Of a stretch of DNA of 64,000 bases, positions 18,490 to 27,389 are shown in pieces (the first letter of the stretch is position 1; each line of letters opens with the position of its first letter). The stretch is from assembly GCF_001440345.1 (NCBI RefSeq), contig NZ_LJYX01000002.1:62001-126000 (forward strand), in the 5' to 3' direction. Origin of the DNA: Colwellia sp. TT2012. GTDB taxonomy: Bacteria; Pseudomonadota; Gammaproteobacteria; Enterobacterales; Alteromonadaceae. A program made the position numbers and the translations under genes. Below the pieces are notes generated by a model. That model did no database searches. It saw only the letters and a program-made list of their open reading frames with translations, and was not told where the DNA came from.

Positions 18490-19230
18490 TTATTTCACTT
18501 TCATTTTATGTTTTTTCACTAAATAGGCGCTTAACAACAGCGCAATAATAAATAGACCTGCGCTAGCCATTAACTCATTTTGTGCACCTAAGCGTATACC
18601 GCTGCCAGCAAGAGCAAAGATGATCATTTGTGGGATAAAACCGACAAATGAGCCACTAACATAAGCGGGCATTGATACCTGACTCACCCCAGCAATAATA
18701 TTGGTGATAAAATTACTCCCTAGCGGTAATATACGAATAATGATGGCTTTTAAGAAGGTTTGTTCACCAAGGAAAACCGATAATTTTGCTAGCTTACTTG
18801 GGTACTTACGAGTAATGCTATCGCTTAGTAGGTAGCGGGCCACAGTAAAGGTAATTAAACAGCCAAGCGTTGCCGCCAATGTCGCGATAATCATGCCGAT
18901 AAAAGCACCCAAGTTAATACCCGCGACTAAAGCGGCAATTTGTCTAGGTAAACCTATACTAGTTGCCAGGGATAAAAAAACCAACAACACCAAGGTATTA
19001 TAAGACGTTGAGCTGCCTTCTTCTTGCCAGTTAAGCTTATCAACTAAGGCTATGGTCCACTGACTTAAATTAAAGCCAGCTTCTGCTGCGCTAAGTGTTG
19101 TCGCGCCAGTTGCTGGTGTCTGTATTAGCCACTGATATAAGCCTGTCACGATAATAATGATCATGATAAGGCTAGCCAGTATTCTAGTGGTATGTACGTG
19201 AGAGGAAAAAAGAACAATCTTAGCAAGCAT
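18490..19230 (-). CDS. TVP38/TMEM64 (DedA-superfamily) membrane protein
   Basis: The 246 residues have an N-terminal helix, a central VTT (SNARE-associated) domain with GLPRQIAALVAGINLGAFIG and RILPLGSNFITNIIAG, and a C-terminal helix with a basic tail. The F/Y-x-x-R and G-x-x-x-[VIT]-G type motifs of the superfamily are recognisable. DedA-superfamily proteins are linked to lipid or lipid-carrier flipping. A dispersed repeat fragment begins four bases before the ATG, so the normal ribosome-binding region has been replaced and no Shine-Dalgarno sequence is visible. Confidence 0.85.
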   Translation of the reverse strand: MLAKIVLFSSHVHTTRILASLIMIIIIVTGLYQWLIQTPATGATTLSAAEAGFNLSQWTIALVDKLNWQEEGSSTSYNTLVLLVFLSLATSIGLPRQIAALVAGINLGAFIGMIIATLAATLGCLITFTVARYLLSDSITRKYPSKLAKLSVFLGEQTFLKAIIIRILPLGSNFITNIIAGVSQVSMPAYVSGSFVGFIPQMIIFALAGSGIRLGAQNELMASAGLFIIALLLSAYLVKKHKMKVK

Positions 19231-19234
19231 GGTT

Positions 19235-19301
19235 ATACCAAATAGATTAATTAATTGCCCACTTAGCGATAATTATAAAGCTTATAGGTAAGGCATTGAT
19301 T
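19235..19301. repeat. Partial copy of a dispersed inverted-repeat element
   Basis: These 67 bases align without gaps to the left end of the 276-bp element at 54875, beginning ATACCAA and ending AAGGCATTGATT in both; CACTTAGCGA is shared in the middle. The copy stops there, so only the left end is present. It abuts the start of the TVP38-type gene. Confidence 0.7.
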
Positions 19302-19434
19302 GTGGAACATAGTGATTTAGGACATTTTGTTTGAATAATTACTCAGGATAATAGCTCCTGCATTATCTCATAAGGTACCTCCTGTACCGCCTACATTTTT
19401 TAGTAAGCTAGATGCGTGCCTTACTAGCGAAATA

Positions 19435-21624
19435 TTACTCAGTTTTATTTAAACAGTCCAATAATTTGGCTTTCGCTTGGGAAAATTCATCAGTACTTAA
19501 AAAGCCTTGTTGTTGTAGTTTAACTAATTTTTCTAAGGCATTCACCAACTCTGTTTCTACTTTGGCCGCTGTTATCGCTGTCGAGTCATGATAGTTAGAT
19601 AAAATGATCACATCGTTATTTCCCTGAGCTATTGGTACTTCAGGCGTGGGGACTTGTTCATTATCAGCTAAAGTTGGCTGAGGGTGGGTGGCCGGCCTAA
19701 TAATAGCGGCTTGGGTATGCAGAGGGATATCATCATGGCTCTTGTGCTCTGCTAGAGCTATATCTGCGGCAGTGATACTAGCTGTTAAACCACGCTTGCT
19801 GGTATGTTGGCTATTGATCTTGGCTGCAATTAACCAGCACCAATTAATGACATCATCGACCACGGCAAAGTAACTGTTTTTGGTTATTCTATCGTTACCT
19901 TTGCGTAGGTATAAACAAATGATGTACTTATTTTTTTCACCGGTATTGATTGATAAGCTAATGCGCCTAACTTTACCATCAACCATTTTATCAACTTGCT
20001 CGTTATGAAATATCTCACGTAAGGCCTGTTCTTGTTGATCATTAAAACCATGAGCCAAGGTGGTGTTAATTGTCGCAATGACTAAATCACCCAGTAAAAG
20101 TTGACACTGCTTAATCTGAGTCAGGGCTATCACAGTCTCAGCCTTGCGTTGATGGCGTTTAAATAAGTTTAAAGCTAACTTATCATCAGTCAATGCTAAG
20201 TGAGAAAACTCTCGACGTACCAATGATTTAACTGAATTTCGTTGGCTGTTTACTTGGTATAAAATATATCCACCAAGTAAAGTGAATAGGCTAATAAAAA
20301 ATAAAGTAATATCCGCTAAGCCGCTTTGTTTTATTGCTTGATTACCTTGTATATGACCTTGGCCTGGCATTATATCCTGTTGATATAGCTGATAGATAGC
20401 GCCAGAGTCCTCATTGAAAAAAAGCAGTTCACCACGATTATCACGAAAAAGAGATAATTGCTTAGTGATTAACTTTGGCTGCGGTAATGGCCACTCTAGT
20501 TGCGGTGTTGATAAGGCTTTTTGTTGTTGTACGCCCAATTTAGCCACTGGATTACCATTCGTTAATGAGCTCAGTTGCCATTGCCGCTTTTTTTTCGTCA
20601 GTAATAATAGCTTGTTGCGCAAGCTTGGTGCATTTTGACCTCGGTATACTAGCAAGCTATTGGCCGTTAAAGGTTGGTCGTTTTGGTAGAGAAACTGTTT
20701 AGGTGAGTATGCCCGCCAATCTTCCCCGCCATAGCTATAAGATAACCAATGTTTTACTGTATTTTTATAGCGGTATAAATGTGATATCAGTAATTTATTA
20801 GAGTATTTATCAGGCCAAATAAATTGCTTTATTTGCCCGGCACCCAGTAAATAAATGGCGGCTGAAATCTCGTTATTAGCGAAAAAAGGGTTGTTATCAG
20901 GCACGCTATAACTAGCCGTAGTAATTTCTTGTGGATTAATACGTAAAATGGCACCGGAATAAAGTGGGTATTGGCTTAATTTTTGGTTTTGTGCAAGTGC
21001 AATATAGAGCTGAGCAAAGTCATCATGCCATGATTTACTGTAGGGATTAAAGCTCAATTGTTTAATGCCAGTTGTTACGCTGGCAATTGCTATTCTCAAT
21101 ACTTCTCTTTGACTTGAAATATCGACTTGCCTCGCGGGGTTTAATTGCCATTCAGTGATTACGGCATCGAAGCTGAGTGCTATGGTGACCGCCGATTCTT
21201 GTAAGCGCTTGGCTCTGCTGAGGGTAGGCGATTTTTCTACATGAGCGGTATAAAAAGTGCCATAACCGCTATGCTCATTCAAGGCAAAGTTGGGGTGTAA
21301 AGCAAAAGCGCTGAGTTGTAGTATTGGCTCTTTAGTCGAGACTTGCTGAAAATCTAGTAATAAAGAGCTGTTAATAGCGTTATCTTGTGCTAACTGATAA
21401 ATTTGACCCTGTCTATTCGCAAGATAATAATATTGGCTGTTACCCGGTTGCTCAAGCAGTTGCAGCCACTGGCTATGTTTTCCTTTAAGTAGAGGCGCTT
21501 GCGCTATTTTTTGTAGTAAATATTGATTTTTTTCACTGGTGCTATTATTGGCATGGCTGCTGCGGGTGAATAGCACTAGCCATAGAAAAAAAAATAAAAA
21601 GAGAGTGTATTTTACGGTAAGCAT
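19435..21624 (-). CDS. Beta-propeller (glucose/sorbosone dehydrogenase-like) membrane protein with C-terminal SHOCT domain
   Basis: The 729 residues start with a signal peptide, then about 400 residues resembling the PQQ-dependent glucose/sorbosone dehydrogenase propeller (YYLANRQGQIYQL, the FALHPNF and SGYGTFYTAH segments, YSGAILRINPQE, PDNNPFF, FRDNRGELLFFNEDSGAIYQ). A membrane helix follows at about 440-462 (ITLFFISLFTLLGGYILY), then a cytoplasmic region of about 230 residues and a terminal SHOCT-like motif (LVKLQQQGFLSTDEFSQAKA). It probably displays the propeller in the periplasm. Whether PQQ is bound cannot be judged. The combination is unusual. Confidence 0.75.
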   Translation of the reverse strand: MLTVKYTLFLFFFLWLVLFTRSSHANNSTSEKNQYLLQKIAQAPLLKGKHSQWLQLLEQPGNSQYYYLANRQGQIYQLAQDNAINSSLLLDFQQVSTKEPILQLSAFALHPNFALNEHSGYGTFYTAHVEKSPTLSRAKRLQESAVTIALSFDAVITEWQLNPARQVDISSQREVLRIAIASVTTGIKQLSFNPYSKSWHDDFAQLYIALAQNQKLSQYPLYSGAILRINPQEITTASYSVPDNNPFFANNEISAAIYLLGAGQIKQFIWPDKYSNKLLISHLYRYKNTVKHWLSYSYGGEDWRAYSPKQFLYQNDQPLTANSLLVYRGQNAPSLRNKLLLLTKKKRQWQLSSLTNGNPVAKLGVQQQKALSTPQLEWPLPQPKLITKQLSLFRDNRGELLFFNEDSGAIYQLYQQDIMPGQGHIQGNQAIKQSGLADITLFFISLFTLLGGYILYQVNSQRNSVKSLVRREFSHLALTDDKLALNLFKRHQRKAETVIALTQIKQCQLLLGDLVIATINTTLAHGFNDQQEQALREIFHNEQVDKMVDGKVRRISLSINTGEKNKYIICLYLRKGNDRITKNSYFAVVDDVINWCWLIAAKINSQHTSKRGLTASITAADIALAEHKSHDDIPLHTQAAIIRPATHPQPTLADNEQVPTPEVPIAQGNNDVIILSNYHDSTAITAAKVETELVNALEKLVKLQQQGFLSTDEFSQAKAKLLDCLNKTE

Positions 21625-21675
21625 TTAGTTGAGTCATCCATAGTTCAGTGTCTTGCTAACGATTTAATTTTTCTT

Positions 21676-22374
21676 TTAGGTGCCCTTAAACAAATGCACG
21701 TTTTTTACTTCAATAAACTGATCTTTGTTAACACCACTGGTGTAACTTAGTTTTCCCTCTAACATCAGTTCATCGCCAATATTACCATGTTCTGCTAAAT
21801 ACAGTGCTTGTTTGCCCCAAGCATGAATGGCTCGTTCCACAGTAATTGTCTGCCATATTTGTTTATCGGTATTATAAATATGCTGATTAATGACAATGTT
21901 GGCTTGAGTTATCTCTTTGTTTTGTTCGGTTAACATCAGTTTTGGTTGAGACGTTAGCTGGGCACTACAATGTATTTGGTTAATGGCTTGAGTATAACCT
22001 TTGCTGAATTTTTGCACAAAGTTAGCGTGGACAATACCCGGATGATTAGTGGTTTTATCCGTTGCTTTAGCCTTAATATTACTTAAATAGCCATGAAGTA
22101 AAATAATATCACCTTTGTTGGCTTGTAATAATGCCTGCTCGACCAATTCACCTTCTACCTTGACATGATGGTAACTAGTCCATTCTTTATATTTGTTAGT
22201 ATTTTTATCTAACCATTTACTCGATGTCGCTAAGACAATCTCAGTCACTGCGGTGGCAGGGTTTGCGCGATAGCGAATATCTGGCGTTGCCACTAAATTG
22301 CCCAACAAGGTCACGGCACAAAGCTGTGGGCTTGGTGTTTCTAGGCGTTTATTCATAGCATCGGATAATGACAA
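21676..22374 (-). CDS. Single-stranded-DNA-binding-like protein with two OB folds
   Basis: The first half (about 18-125) is a recognisable SSB OB fold: VTLLGNLVATPDIRYRANP, TEIVLATSSKWLDKNT, then WTSYHHVKVEGELVEQA and GDIILLHGYLSNIK. The second half (about 130-232) appears to repeat the pattern in diverged form, with a HCSAQLTSQPKLMLTEQNK beginning and GDELMLEGKLSYTSG matching GDIILLHGYLS. The acidic tip that lets SSB recruit partners is absent. The start is TTG with AGGA upstream; an ATG lies at 22356. It is not the main chromosomal SSB. Role unknown. Confidence 0.7.
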   Translation of the reverse strand: MSLSDAMNKRLETPSPQLCAVTLLGNLVATPDIRYRANPATAVTEIVLATSSKWLDKNTNKYKEWTSYHHVKVEGELVEQALLQANKGDIILLHGYLSNIKAKATDKTTNHPGIVHANFVQKFSKGYTQAINQIHCSAQLTSQPKLMLTEQNKEITQANIVINQHIYNTDKQIWQTITVERAIHAWGKQALYLAEHGNIGDELMLEGKLSYTSGVNKDQFIEVKNVHLFKGT

Positions 22375-22504
22375 AGGTTTTTCCTATGAGGTTAAAAAAG
22401 TATATAAATTACTCAGTTATCTATTATCACTGTGTGTGATTAAAGGAGCAAGTGTTTATATTTTAATATGAATACGCTGAGGATGTTAATAGTTTGTAAG
22501 GTGA

Positions 22505-22666
22505 ATGGGCTTGAAATTTAATTTAAAAGCCTCTTTAGCCGCAATTAACTACCCATTTGAGTGGTTAGTGAAAGACAAAGAAGGCCATGGCTTTTATAAT
22601 GAAGACAATATTTTAGAGTCAAACCAAAGAATCTTGTCTTTCTTGGACAAGCACATAGGAAGCTAA
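22505..22666 (+). pseudogene. Prolyl-oligopeptidase (S9) C-terminal remnant
   Basis: A 53-residue frame from ATG 22505 reads, in order, [26 protein letters not shown] and [11 protein letters not shown]. This is the very end of S9 prolyl oligopeptidases/dipeptidyl aminopeptidases: the EGHGF histidine is the catalytic one, and FLDKHIG the usual C-terminus. The rest of the enzyme (over 550 residues, including the serine and aspartate) is missing, and a stop lies just upstream. Its TAA overlaps the ATG of rsmJ by one base, so translation of the stub, if any, may now feed ribosomes to rsmJ. Confidence 0.75.
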
Positions 22667-23484
22667 TGAGCGCAATTATTGCCAGCGAATACCTTAATAA
22701 CATCGCCCTAGGTTATGTCGATAGTGTCGATAGCGAATACGCTAAACGACTGGCGAAAAAATGGCATTTCAATTATCTGGGGGATGTCGCCGCTGCCAAA
22801 AAACAGCCACAGCTTGAATTTATCTTGCAAGTGCACCATCACGCTTTAGAGTTATGTAAATTAGACGAACCTAAATTGGGCGCTATCAAAGTAGACTTCG
22901 TTGCAGGCGCGGTCGCCCACCGACGTAAATTTGGTGGCGGTCGCGGTCAAGATATTGCCAAAGCGGTGGGCTTAAAGCATGGTTTTACTCCCCATGTTTT
23001 AGACGCTACCGCCGGCCTTGGTCGTGATGCCTTTGTTTTGGCTGGCTTAGGTTGTCAATTAACCTTAATGGAACGTATGCCCGTCGTGGCTGCACTTTTA
23101 GAGGATGGCATTGAGCGTGCGAAATTAAATCATGAAGTTGCCGATATAGCTAATAACATGCAGTTAATTCACGGTTCATCAATAGAGGAAATGGACTTGG
23201 CCAGCGCGCCTGATGTGGTCTATCTAGATCCTATGTTTCCACACCGGGAGAAATCTGCTGCAGTTAAAAAAGAAATGCGTATTTTTCAATGCCTCGTTGG
23301 TGAAGATCTTGATGCCGATGGCCTACTTGAACCTGCACTCGCGTTAGCTAAGTACCGAGTTGTGGTAAAACGACCCAGTTATGCACCACCACTGGCAGGT
23401 AAAAAACCGTCGATGAGCATTAAAATGAAAAAAAATCGTTTCGATGTTTATGTTAATCAAGCCATTCCAAAATTGACTACTTAA
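22666..23484 (+). CDS. rsmJ: 16S rRNA m2G1516 methyltransferase
   Basis: An SAM-dependent methyltransferase that modifies G1516 in the small-subunit rRNA. The 272 residues contain the [20 protein letters not shown] segment typical of RsmJ, the SAM-binding motif [18 protein letters not shown], and the catalytic motif [15 protein letters not shown]. Length is close to the E. coli protein (250). The ATG overlaps the stop of the S9 remnant. The family assignment is firm. Confidence 0.95.
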   Translation: MSAIIASEYLNNIALGYVDSVDSEYAKRLAKKWHFNYLGDVAAAKKQPQLEFILQVHHHALELCKLDEPKLGAIKVDFVAGAVAHRRKFGGGRGQDIAKAVGLKHGFTPHVLDATAGLGRDAFVLAGLGCQLTLMERMPVVAALLEDGIERAKLNHEVADIANNMQLIHGSSIEEMDLASAPDVVYLDPMFPHREKSAAVKKEMRIFQCLVGEDLDADGLLEPALALAKYRVVVKRPSYAPPLAGKKPSMSIKMKKNRFDVYVNQAIPKLTT

Positions 23485-23591
23485 GTCTAGCTCGGCTTAC
23501 CCAATTACATAAATCCGTCATATTTATGTAACCTTACTGTCATATTAATACGTGATTATTGCCTTTAATTTATCTTAAAGGCAATGTTATC

Positions 23592-25541
23592 ATGCGCGTT
23601 TCTAGCTTCTCCCGCTTGTCTGTTGCGGCAATCAGTATTTTTGCAGTAATTTTTTTGGCAACCATGTATCACGTCGGTGAATCTTTAAGTAAAAGCCAAG
23701 CGCAATACCAGGGCTATCAAGCACTTATTTCTTTAACCAGTATTGAGTTTAATCGCACCATTACTGAGTATTTACAAAGTGGTGATGCGGCTTTGCTGAA
23801 TAAGGCGCAAAAGCAACTCGCTAATATTGTTAAACAAACACATCGTTTGAATATCGATAAATTGTCTAAGCAAATAGACGGGCAAGCAGAGGCACTTGCT
23901 AACAATATCGACACTAAATTTCGCGCCATGGGTAAGCTCAGTGGCGATCCTTTAGTGTTATTGCGTAATAGTGAACAAGCAATGCTGGCCATCAATAACC
24001 ATCTCGCTAACTATGTGCAAAAAACCCGGGTATTATCGCTAACGGCACAGTTTAACTACCTCATTAAAACCCAAACTATAGGGAAATTATTGGCCGATTT
24101 AGTCAGTGCTCGAGAGGCTGTTTTTACTAAGCAACAAGGGAGTATTGAATCGATAACGGCCCTCTTAGATGAGTTAAAAGATTTAGGTCGTTTCTTAGCA
24201 ATACAACCGGCTTTAGCGATTTATGCAGCAAGTGATGAGGACTTATTTGATGAGGATGACGTACTTGGCGAACCCGAAGAGCTTCAAGATGTAAGTATAG
24301 AAGCCATTAATGAATTGCAGTCTTTATTTAATCGCTATCAACGAGAGCTAAAAAACACCCTAGCTCAGCAGCAGCAACGACAAATGGGCTTAGCATTATT
24401 GGCCGAGCAAGTAGGCAACATTGAACAAGCTATCATGGCAGGTGAAGCGGATATCTCCCAACAGCAAGAGCAAATGAATGAGCAGCTTTATTTTATTGTC
24501 ATTGGACTATTAATATTTTTGGTGGTTTTTCTGTTAGCAAACTATGCCTTGCAGCGTAGTGTTATCCTTAAACCACTACGACATTTACGTGATAGTTTTG
24601 TGCAATTAATGGCACAAGGCAAGGTAGATAACATCACTAATATTGATAAAAGCACTGAGTTTGGTGAGATCTCAACCAGCTTTAATCATATGGTTAATAA
24701 GCTAGCGCAAGACGATAAAGACAAAGCACAGCAACTTGATTTAGTGGCCAAAGCATTAACCACCATGGAAAGTCAGGTAAAAAGAATTTACCAGTCATCA
24801 CACACCACCAGTGAACATGTGCAAGGGGCGAGAAAAATAATGCAAGCCTTAGGTGAGGCCACCGAAACAGTGAATACCCTCTCAGGACAAGTGGTTAATA
24901 ATGCCCAGGCTACCAAAAAAGCCATGGCAGTAAGTCAGCATCATGTTGCGCAAGTACTGGCAGCAAGTGAGTCGACCAATTTAGCAGCAAAGGAAAGTAA
25001 AAGTGCTATTACCTCTCTCTTTCACTCGGTTGAATCGGTTAATTCTATTGTTGATGTCATTAGCGCCATTGCGGATCAAACCAATTTATTGGCACTCAAT
25101 GCTGCCATTGAAGCGGCAAGGGCCGGTGAGCATGGCCGAGGGTTTTCTGTGGTCGCCGACGAAGTTCGCAAACTCGCGGGTAAAACACAAGCATCACTCA
25201 AGCAAATTTCAGCGCGCTTAAATCAATTGCACAGCGCCAGCAATTCAATAAAAGGCATTATTAATGACATTGAAAAAGCGTCACATAAGCAACGTATTAT
25301 CGCCGATGAATTGCAAGAAACAGCACTAGCCGTTACTGGGCAAGCGCAAGTTTCAGCAACGGTTGCCCAAGACACCCTTGAGCAAATTACCCGTCAACGC
25401 CAGCACTTTATCGCCTTTGAGCAAGCCATGGCCAATGTTGATAAAGAAGTGAGTGACTCTCAACAATTATCCAGTGTTATCTCTATTGATGTCACTAAGC
25501 AAGTAAACGCTATTGGCCTGACCCTGAATAAAGCCTCTTAG
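23592..25541 (+). CDS. Methyl-accepting chemotaxis protein
   Basis: About 649 residues from ATG 23592, chosen over a TTG at 23559 because AAAGG precedes it and the first membrane helix begins right after. A periplasmic, mostly helical sensor of about 270 residues lies between helices at about 8-27 and 305-325, followed by HAMP and a signalling hairpin with the conserved tip [19 protein letters not shown] and [10 protein letters not shown]. The sensor contains an acidic patch ([16 protein letters not shown]). The ligand is unknown. Confidence 0.92.
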   Translation: MRVSSFSRLSVAAISIFAVIFLATMYHVGESLSKSQAQYQGYQALISLTSIEFNRTITEYLQSGDAALLNKAQKQLANIVKQTHRLNIDKLSKQIDGQAEALANNIDTKFRAMGKLSGDPLVLLRNSEQAMLAINNHLANYVQKTRVLSLTAQFNYLIKTQTIGKLLADLVSAREAVFTKQQGSIESITALLDELKDLGRFLAIQPALAIYAASDEDLFDEDDVLGEPEELQDVSIEAINELQSLFNRYQRELKNTLAQQQQRQMGLALLAEQVGNIEQAIMAGEADISQQQEQMNEQLYFIVIGLLIFLVVFLLANYALQRSVILKPLRHLRDSFVQLMAQGKVDNITNIDKSTEFGEISTSFNHMVNKLAQDDKDKAQQLDLVAKALTTMESQVKRIYQSSHTTSEHVQGARKIMQALGEATETVNTLSGQVVNNAQATKKAMAVSQHHVAQVLAASESTNLAAKESKSAITSLFHSVESVNSIVDVISAIADQTNLLALNAAIEAARAGEHGRGFSVVADEVRKLAGKTQASLKQISARLNQLHSASNSIKGIINDIEKASHKQRIIADELQETALAVTGQAQVSATVAQDTLEQITRQRQHFIAFEQAMANVDKEVSDSQQLSSVISIDVTKQVNAIGLTLNKAS

Positions 25542-25624
25542 TGAGATATTATGTTAAGTTTCTAAAGCTAGGTATAATTAACGTTCATCCGGATAAGTTA
25601 CTCGAAAACTTATTTCCATTACTA

Positions 25625-25658
25625 ATACCAAACGGATCAATAAATTAGTCCGATTGGT
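25625..25658. repeat. Palindromic repeat (paired element ends)
   Basis: ATACCAAACGGATCAAT is followed after two bases by ATTAGTCCGATTGGT, an imperfect palindrome. Both arms match the terminal inverted repeats of the 276-bp element at 54875-55150, as if the two ends remained without the middle. It lies 25 bases before the peroxiredoxin start. Confidence 0.65.
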
Positions 25659-25682
25659 TTGACAACAAATAAAGGTGTTTTT

Positions 25683-26156
25683 ATGATTAAGCAAAATAGT
25701 TTAATGCCCGTAGGCGAATTACAACAATTAAAAAATGGCGAAATGATCACGCATAAAACTGCTGAACTGTTTGCTAATAAAAAAGTGGTGTTATTTGCCG
25801 TACCCGGTGCTTTCACGCCAACCTGTTCCGCCGCACACTTACCTGGTTATGTGGTTTCGGCGGATGAATTTAAAGCTAAAGGTGTAGATGCCATTATCTG
25901 TTTATCTGTTAACGATGCATTTGTGATGAATGCCTGGGGCGAGTCGCAAAATGCCGAAAATATCATGATGTTAGCCGATGGTGATGGTAGCTATAGCAAA
26001 GCATTAGGTTTAAGCATGGACACCGCTAGTTTTGGTGGCTTGCGCTCTCAGCGTTATGCCATGATTATTGATAATGGCATAGTGAGCCATTTAAATGTTG
26101 AACAAGCCAAAGCGTTTGAAGTCAGTAAAGCCGAAGTCATTCTTGCTCAGCTGTAG
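25683..26156 (+). CDS. Peroxiredoxin (Prx5/AhpE-like redoxin)
   Basis: About 157 residues from ATG 25683 (AAAGG upstream; the frame is open to 25659). It reduces peroxides with a thiol. The peroxidatic cysteine is in VPGAFTPTCSAAHLPGY, the signature of the Prx5 subfamily, and the conserved arginine is in GLRSQRYAMIIDNG. No fused glutaredoxin domain. A strong terminator follows, so it is probably a single-gene transcript. Ferritin downstream suggests, without proving, a shared oxidative-stress role. Confidence 0.93.
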   Translation: MIKQNSLMPVGELQQLKNGEMITHKTAELFANKKVVLFAVPGAFTPTCSAAHLPGYVVSADEFKAKGVDAIICLSVNDAFVMNAWGESQNAENIMMLADGDGSYSKALGLSMDTASFGGLRSQRYAMIIDNGIVSHLNVEQAKAFEVSKAEVILAQL

Positions 26157-26263
26157 CATTAATAGCCGTTATAGTATTGGTTATTAAGGCGGTATTTAAT
26201 AATAGCCGCTTTATAAAGTGGATACTAAAAGCAATAAACAAGAGAACACAAACAAGAATGATT

Positions 26264-26297
26264 AACCTTATTAACTCATTGGTTAATAAGGTTTTTT
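26264..26297 (+). terminator. Terminator after peroxiredoxin
   Basis: AACCTTATTAAC and GTTAATAAGGTT form a perfect 12-bp stem with a six-base loop, followed by TTTTTT. A textbook intrinsic terminator. Confidence 0.9.
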
Positions 26298-26378
26298 ATG
26301 TAGTTTATGCTATTTTTACTTGAATGTTCTCGGATAAAAAGGCAGAATTCACCCAATTAAAATATTCAAGGTAAAATT

Positions 26379-26906
26379 ATGTTAAAAGCTGACATGGTAG
26401 ACAAGTTAAACAAACAACTTAATTTAGAGTTTTACTCTTCAAATTTGTATTTACAAATGAGTGCCTGGTGTGAAGAAAAAGGCTTTTCTGGCGCGGCAGA
26501 ATTTTTACGTAAACATGCTAATGAAGAAATTCAGCACATGAACCGTTTATTTACTTACGTAAGTGAAACGGGCGCCTTACCTATTATTGGTGCTATTGAT
26601 GCGCCGCCGCATGAATTTGAAAGCTTAGGGCAATTATTTCAACTAACTTACGACCATGAATGTTTAATCACTGAGCGCATTAACTCACTTGCTCATGAAG
26701 CATTCACTAATCAAGATTACTCTACCTTCAACTTCTTACAGTGGTATGTGGCTGAGCAACATGAAGAAGAGACTTTATTCAAAGGTATTTTAGATAAAAT
26801 CAACCTAGTAGGTAACGATGGTCATGCGTTATTCTTCGTTGATAAAGATTTAGCCGAACTTGCCAAAACTGGCAGCACCAGCATAATGACAGGCGCCACA
26901 GTATAA
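26379..26906 (+). CDS. Non-haem ferritin
   Basis: The 175 residues form a four-helix ferritin with the dinuclear iron site: E17 ([11 protein letters not shown]), E50 and H53 ([11 protein letters not shown]), E94 region ([15 protein letters not shown]) and Q127-type helix ([15 protein letters not shown]). It oxidises Fe(II) and stores iron in a 24-subunit shell. Similar to FtnA of E. coli in length and sequence; a second ferritin gene elsewhere cannot be excluded, so no symbol is given. Confidence 0.93.
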   Translation: MLKADMVDKLNKQLNLEFYSSNLYLQMSAWCEEKGFSGAAEFLRKHANEEIQHMNRLFTYVSETGALPIIGAIDAPPHEFESLGQLFQLTYDHECLITERINSLAHEAFTNQDYSTFNFLQWYVAEQHEEETLFKGILDKINLVGNDGHALFFVDKDLAELAKTGSTSIMTGATV

Positions 26907-26941
26907 GCGCCTAGCTATAGCGCTTAAAAATACGGTTTAAC

Positions 26942-27000
26942 TAACTGCTGCCCTTAAAAGTTTGCACGTCCTTAAAGGGAAGCTTTGAGGGCAGCAGTTA
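26942..27000. terminator. Long hairpin between ferritin and the winged-helix gene
   Basis: TAACTGCTGCCCTTAAA (26942-26958) pairs with TTTGAGGGCAGCAGTTA (26984-27000) with one mismatch around a 25-base loop. It sits between two converging genes and could terminate both, though neither side has a run of T. Confidence 0.5.
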
Positions 27001-27049
27001 ATATAATCATTGCGTCTTTTAGTTAAGTATTTAAGTTAAAGAATGGATA

Positions 27050-27379
27050 TTAAGGTTTTAAAAATATATATCCCCGTCCCTTCACTGTTTTAATAACCGT
27101 ACGCTTCGATATCACCAGTAACTTCTTTCTTAAATTGGCCATGTGACTATTAATACTTTTATCACAACGGGCAAGCTTACGTTGAAAAATCCGCTCAGCA
27201 ATAACCTCTCTAATCACTAGCGAACCGGCATTGTTCATAAGTAACGCCAGCAAATTAAATTCTAGCCCAGTAGTACTCATAGGCTGTTCTAAAAATATTA
27301 CCGAGCGATTTAAAAAACTTAACTCAACTTGCGCAATCAATAATTTGTCTACGGTTAGCTGTTGCTCTTTAGTTAACAT
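27050..27379 (-). CDS. Orphan OmpR-type winged-helix DNA-binding protein
   Basis: About 109 residues from ATG 27379 (the frame is open to 27460 inside the upstream gene). It consists of only the DNA-binding domain of an OmpR/PhoB-type response regulator: STTGLEFNLLALLMNNAGS, then the recognition region KLARCDKSINSHMANLRKKL and the wing KTVKGRGYIFLKP. It most resembles CpxR. No receiver domain is present in any frame upstream, so it cannot be switched by phosphorylation in the usual way. It follows the broken lipoprotein gene by 10 bases and was probably co-transcribed with it. Confidence 0.75.
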   Translation of the reverse strand: MLTKEQQLTVDKLLIAQVELSFLNRSVIFLEQPMSTTGLEFNLLALLMNNAGSLVIREVIAERIFQRKLARCDKSINSHMANLRKKLLVISKRTVIKTVKGRGYIFLKP

Positions 27380-27389
27380 GAGACTTACC

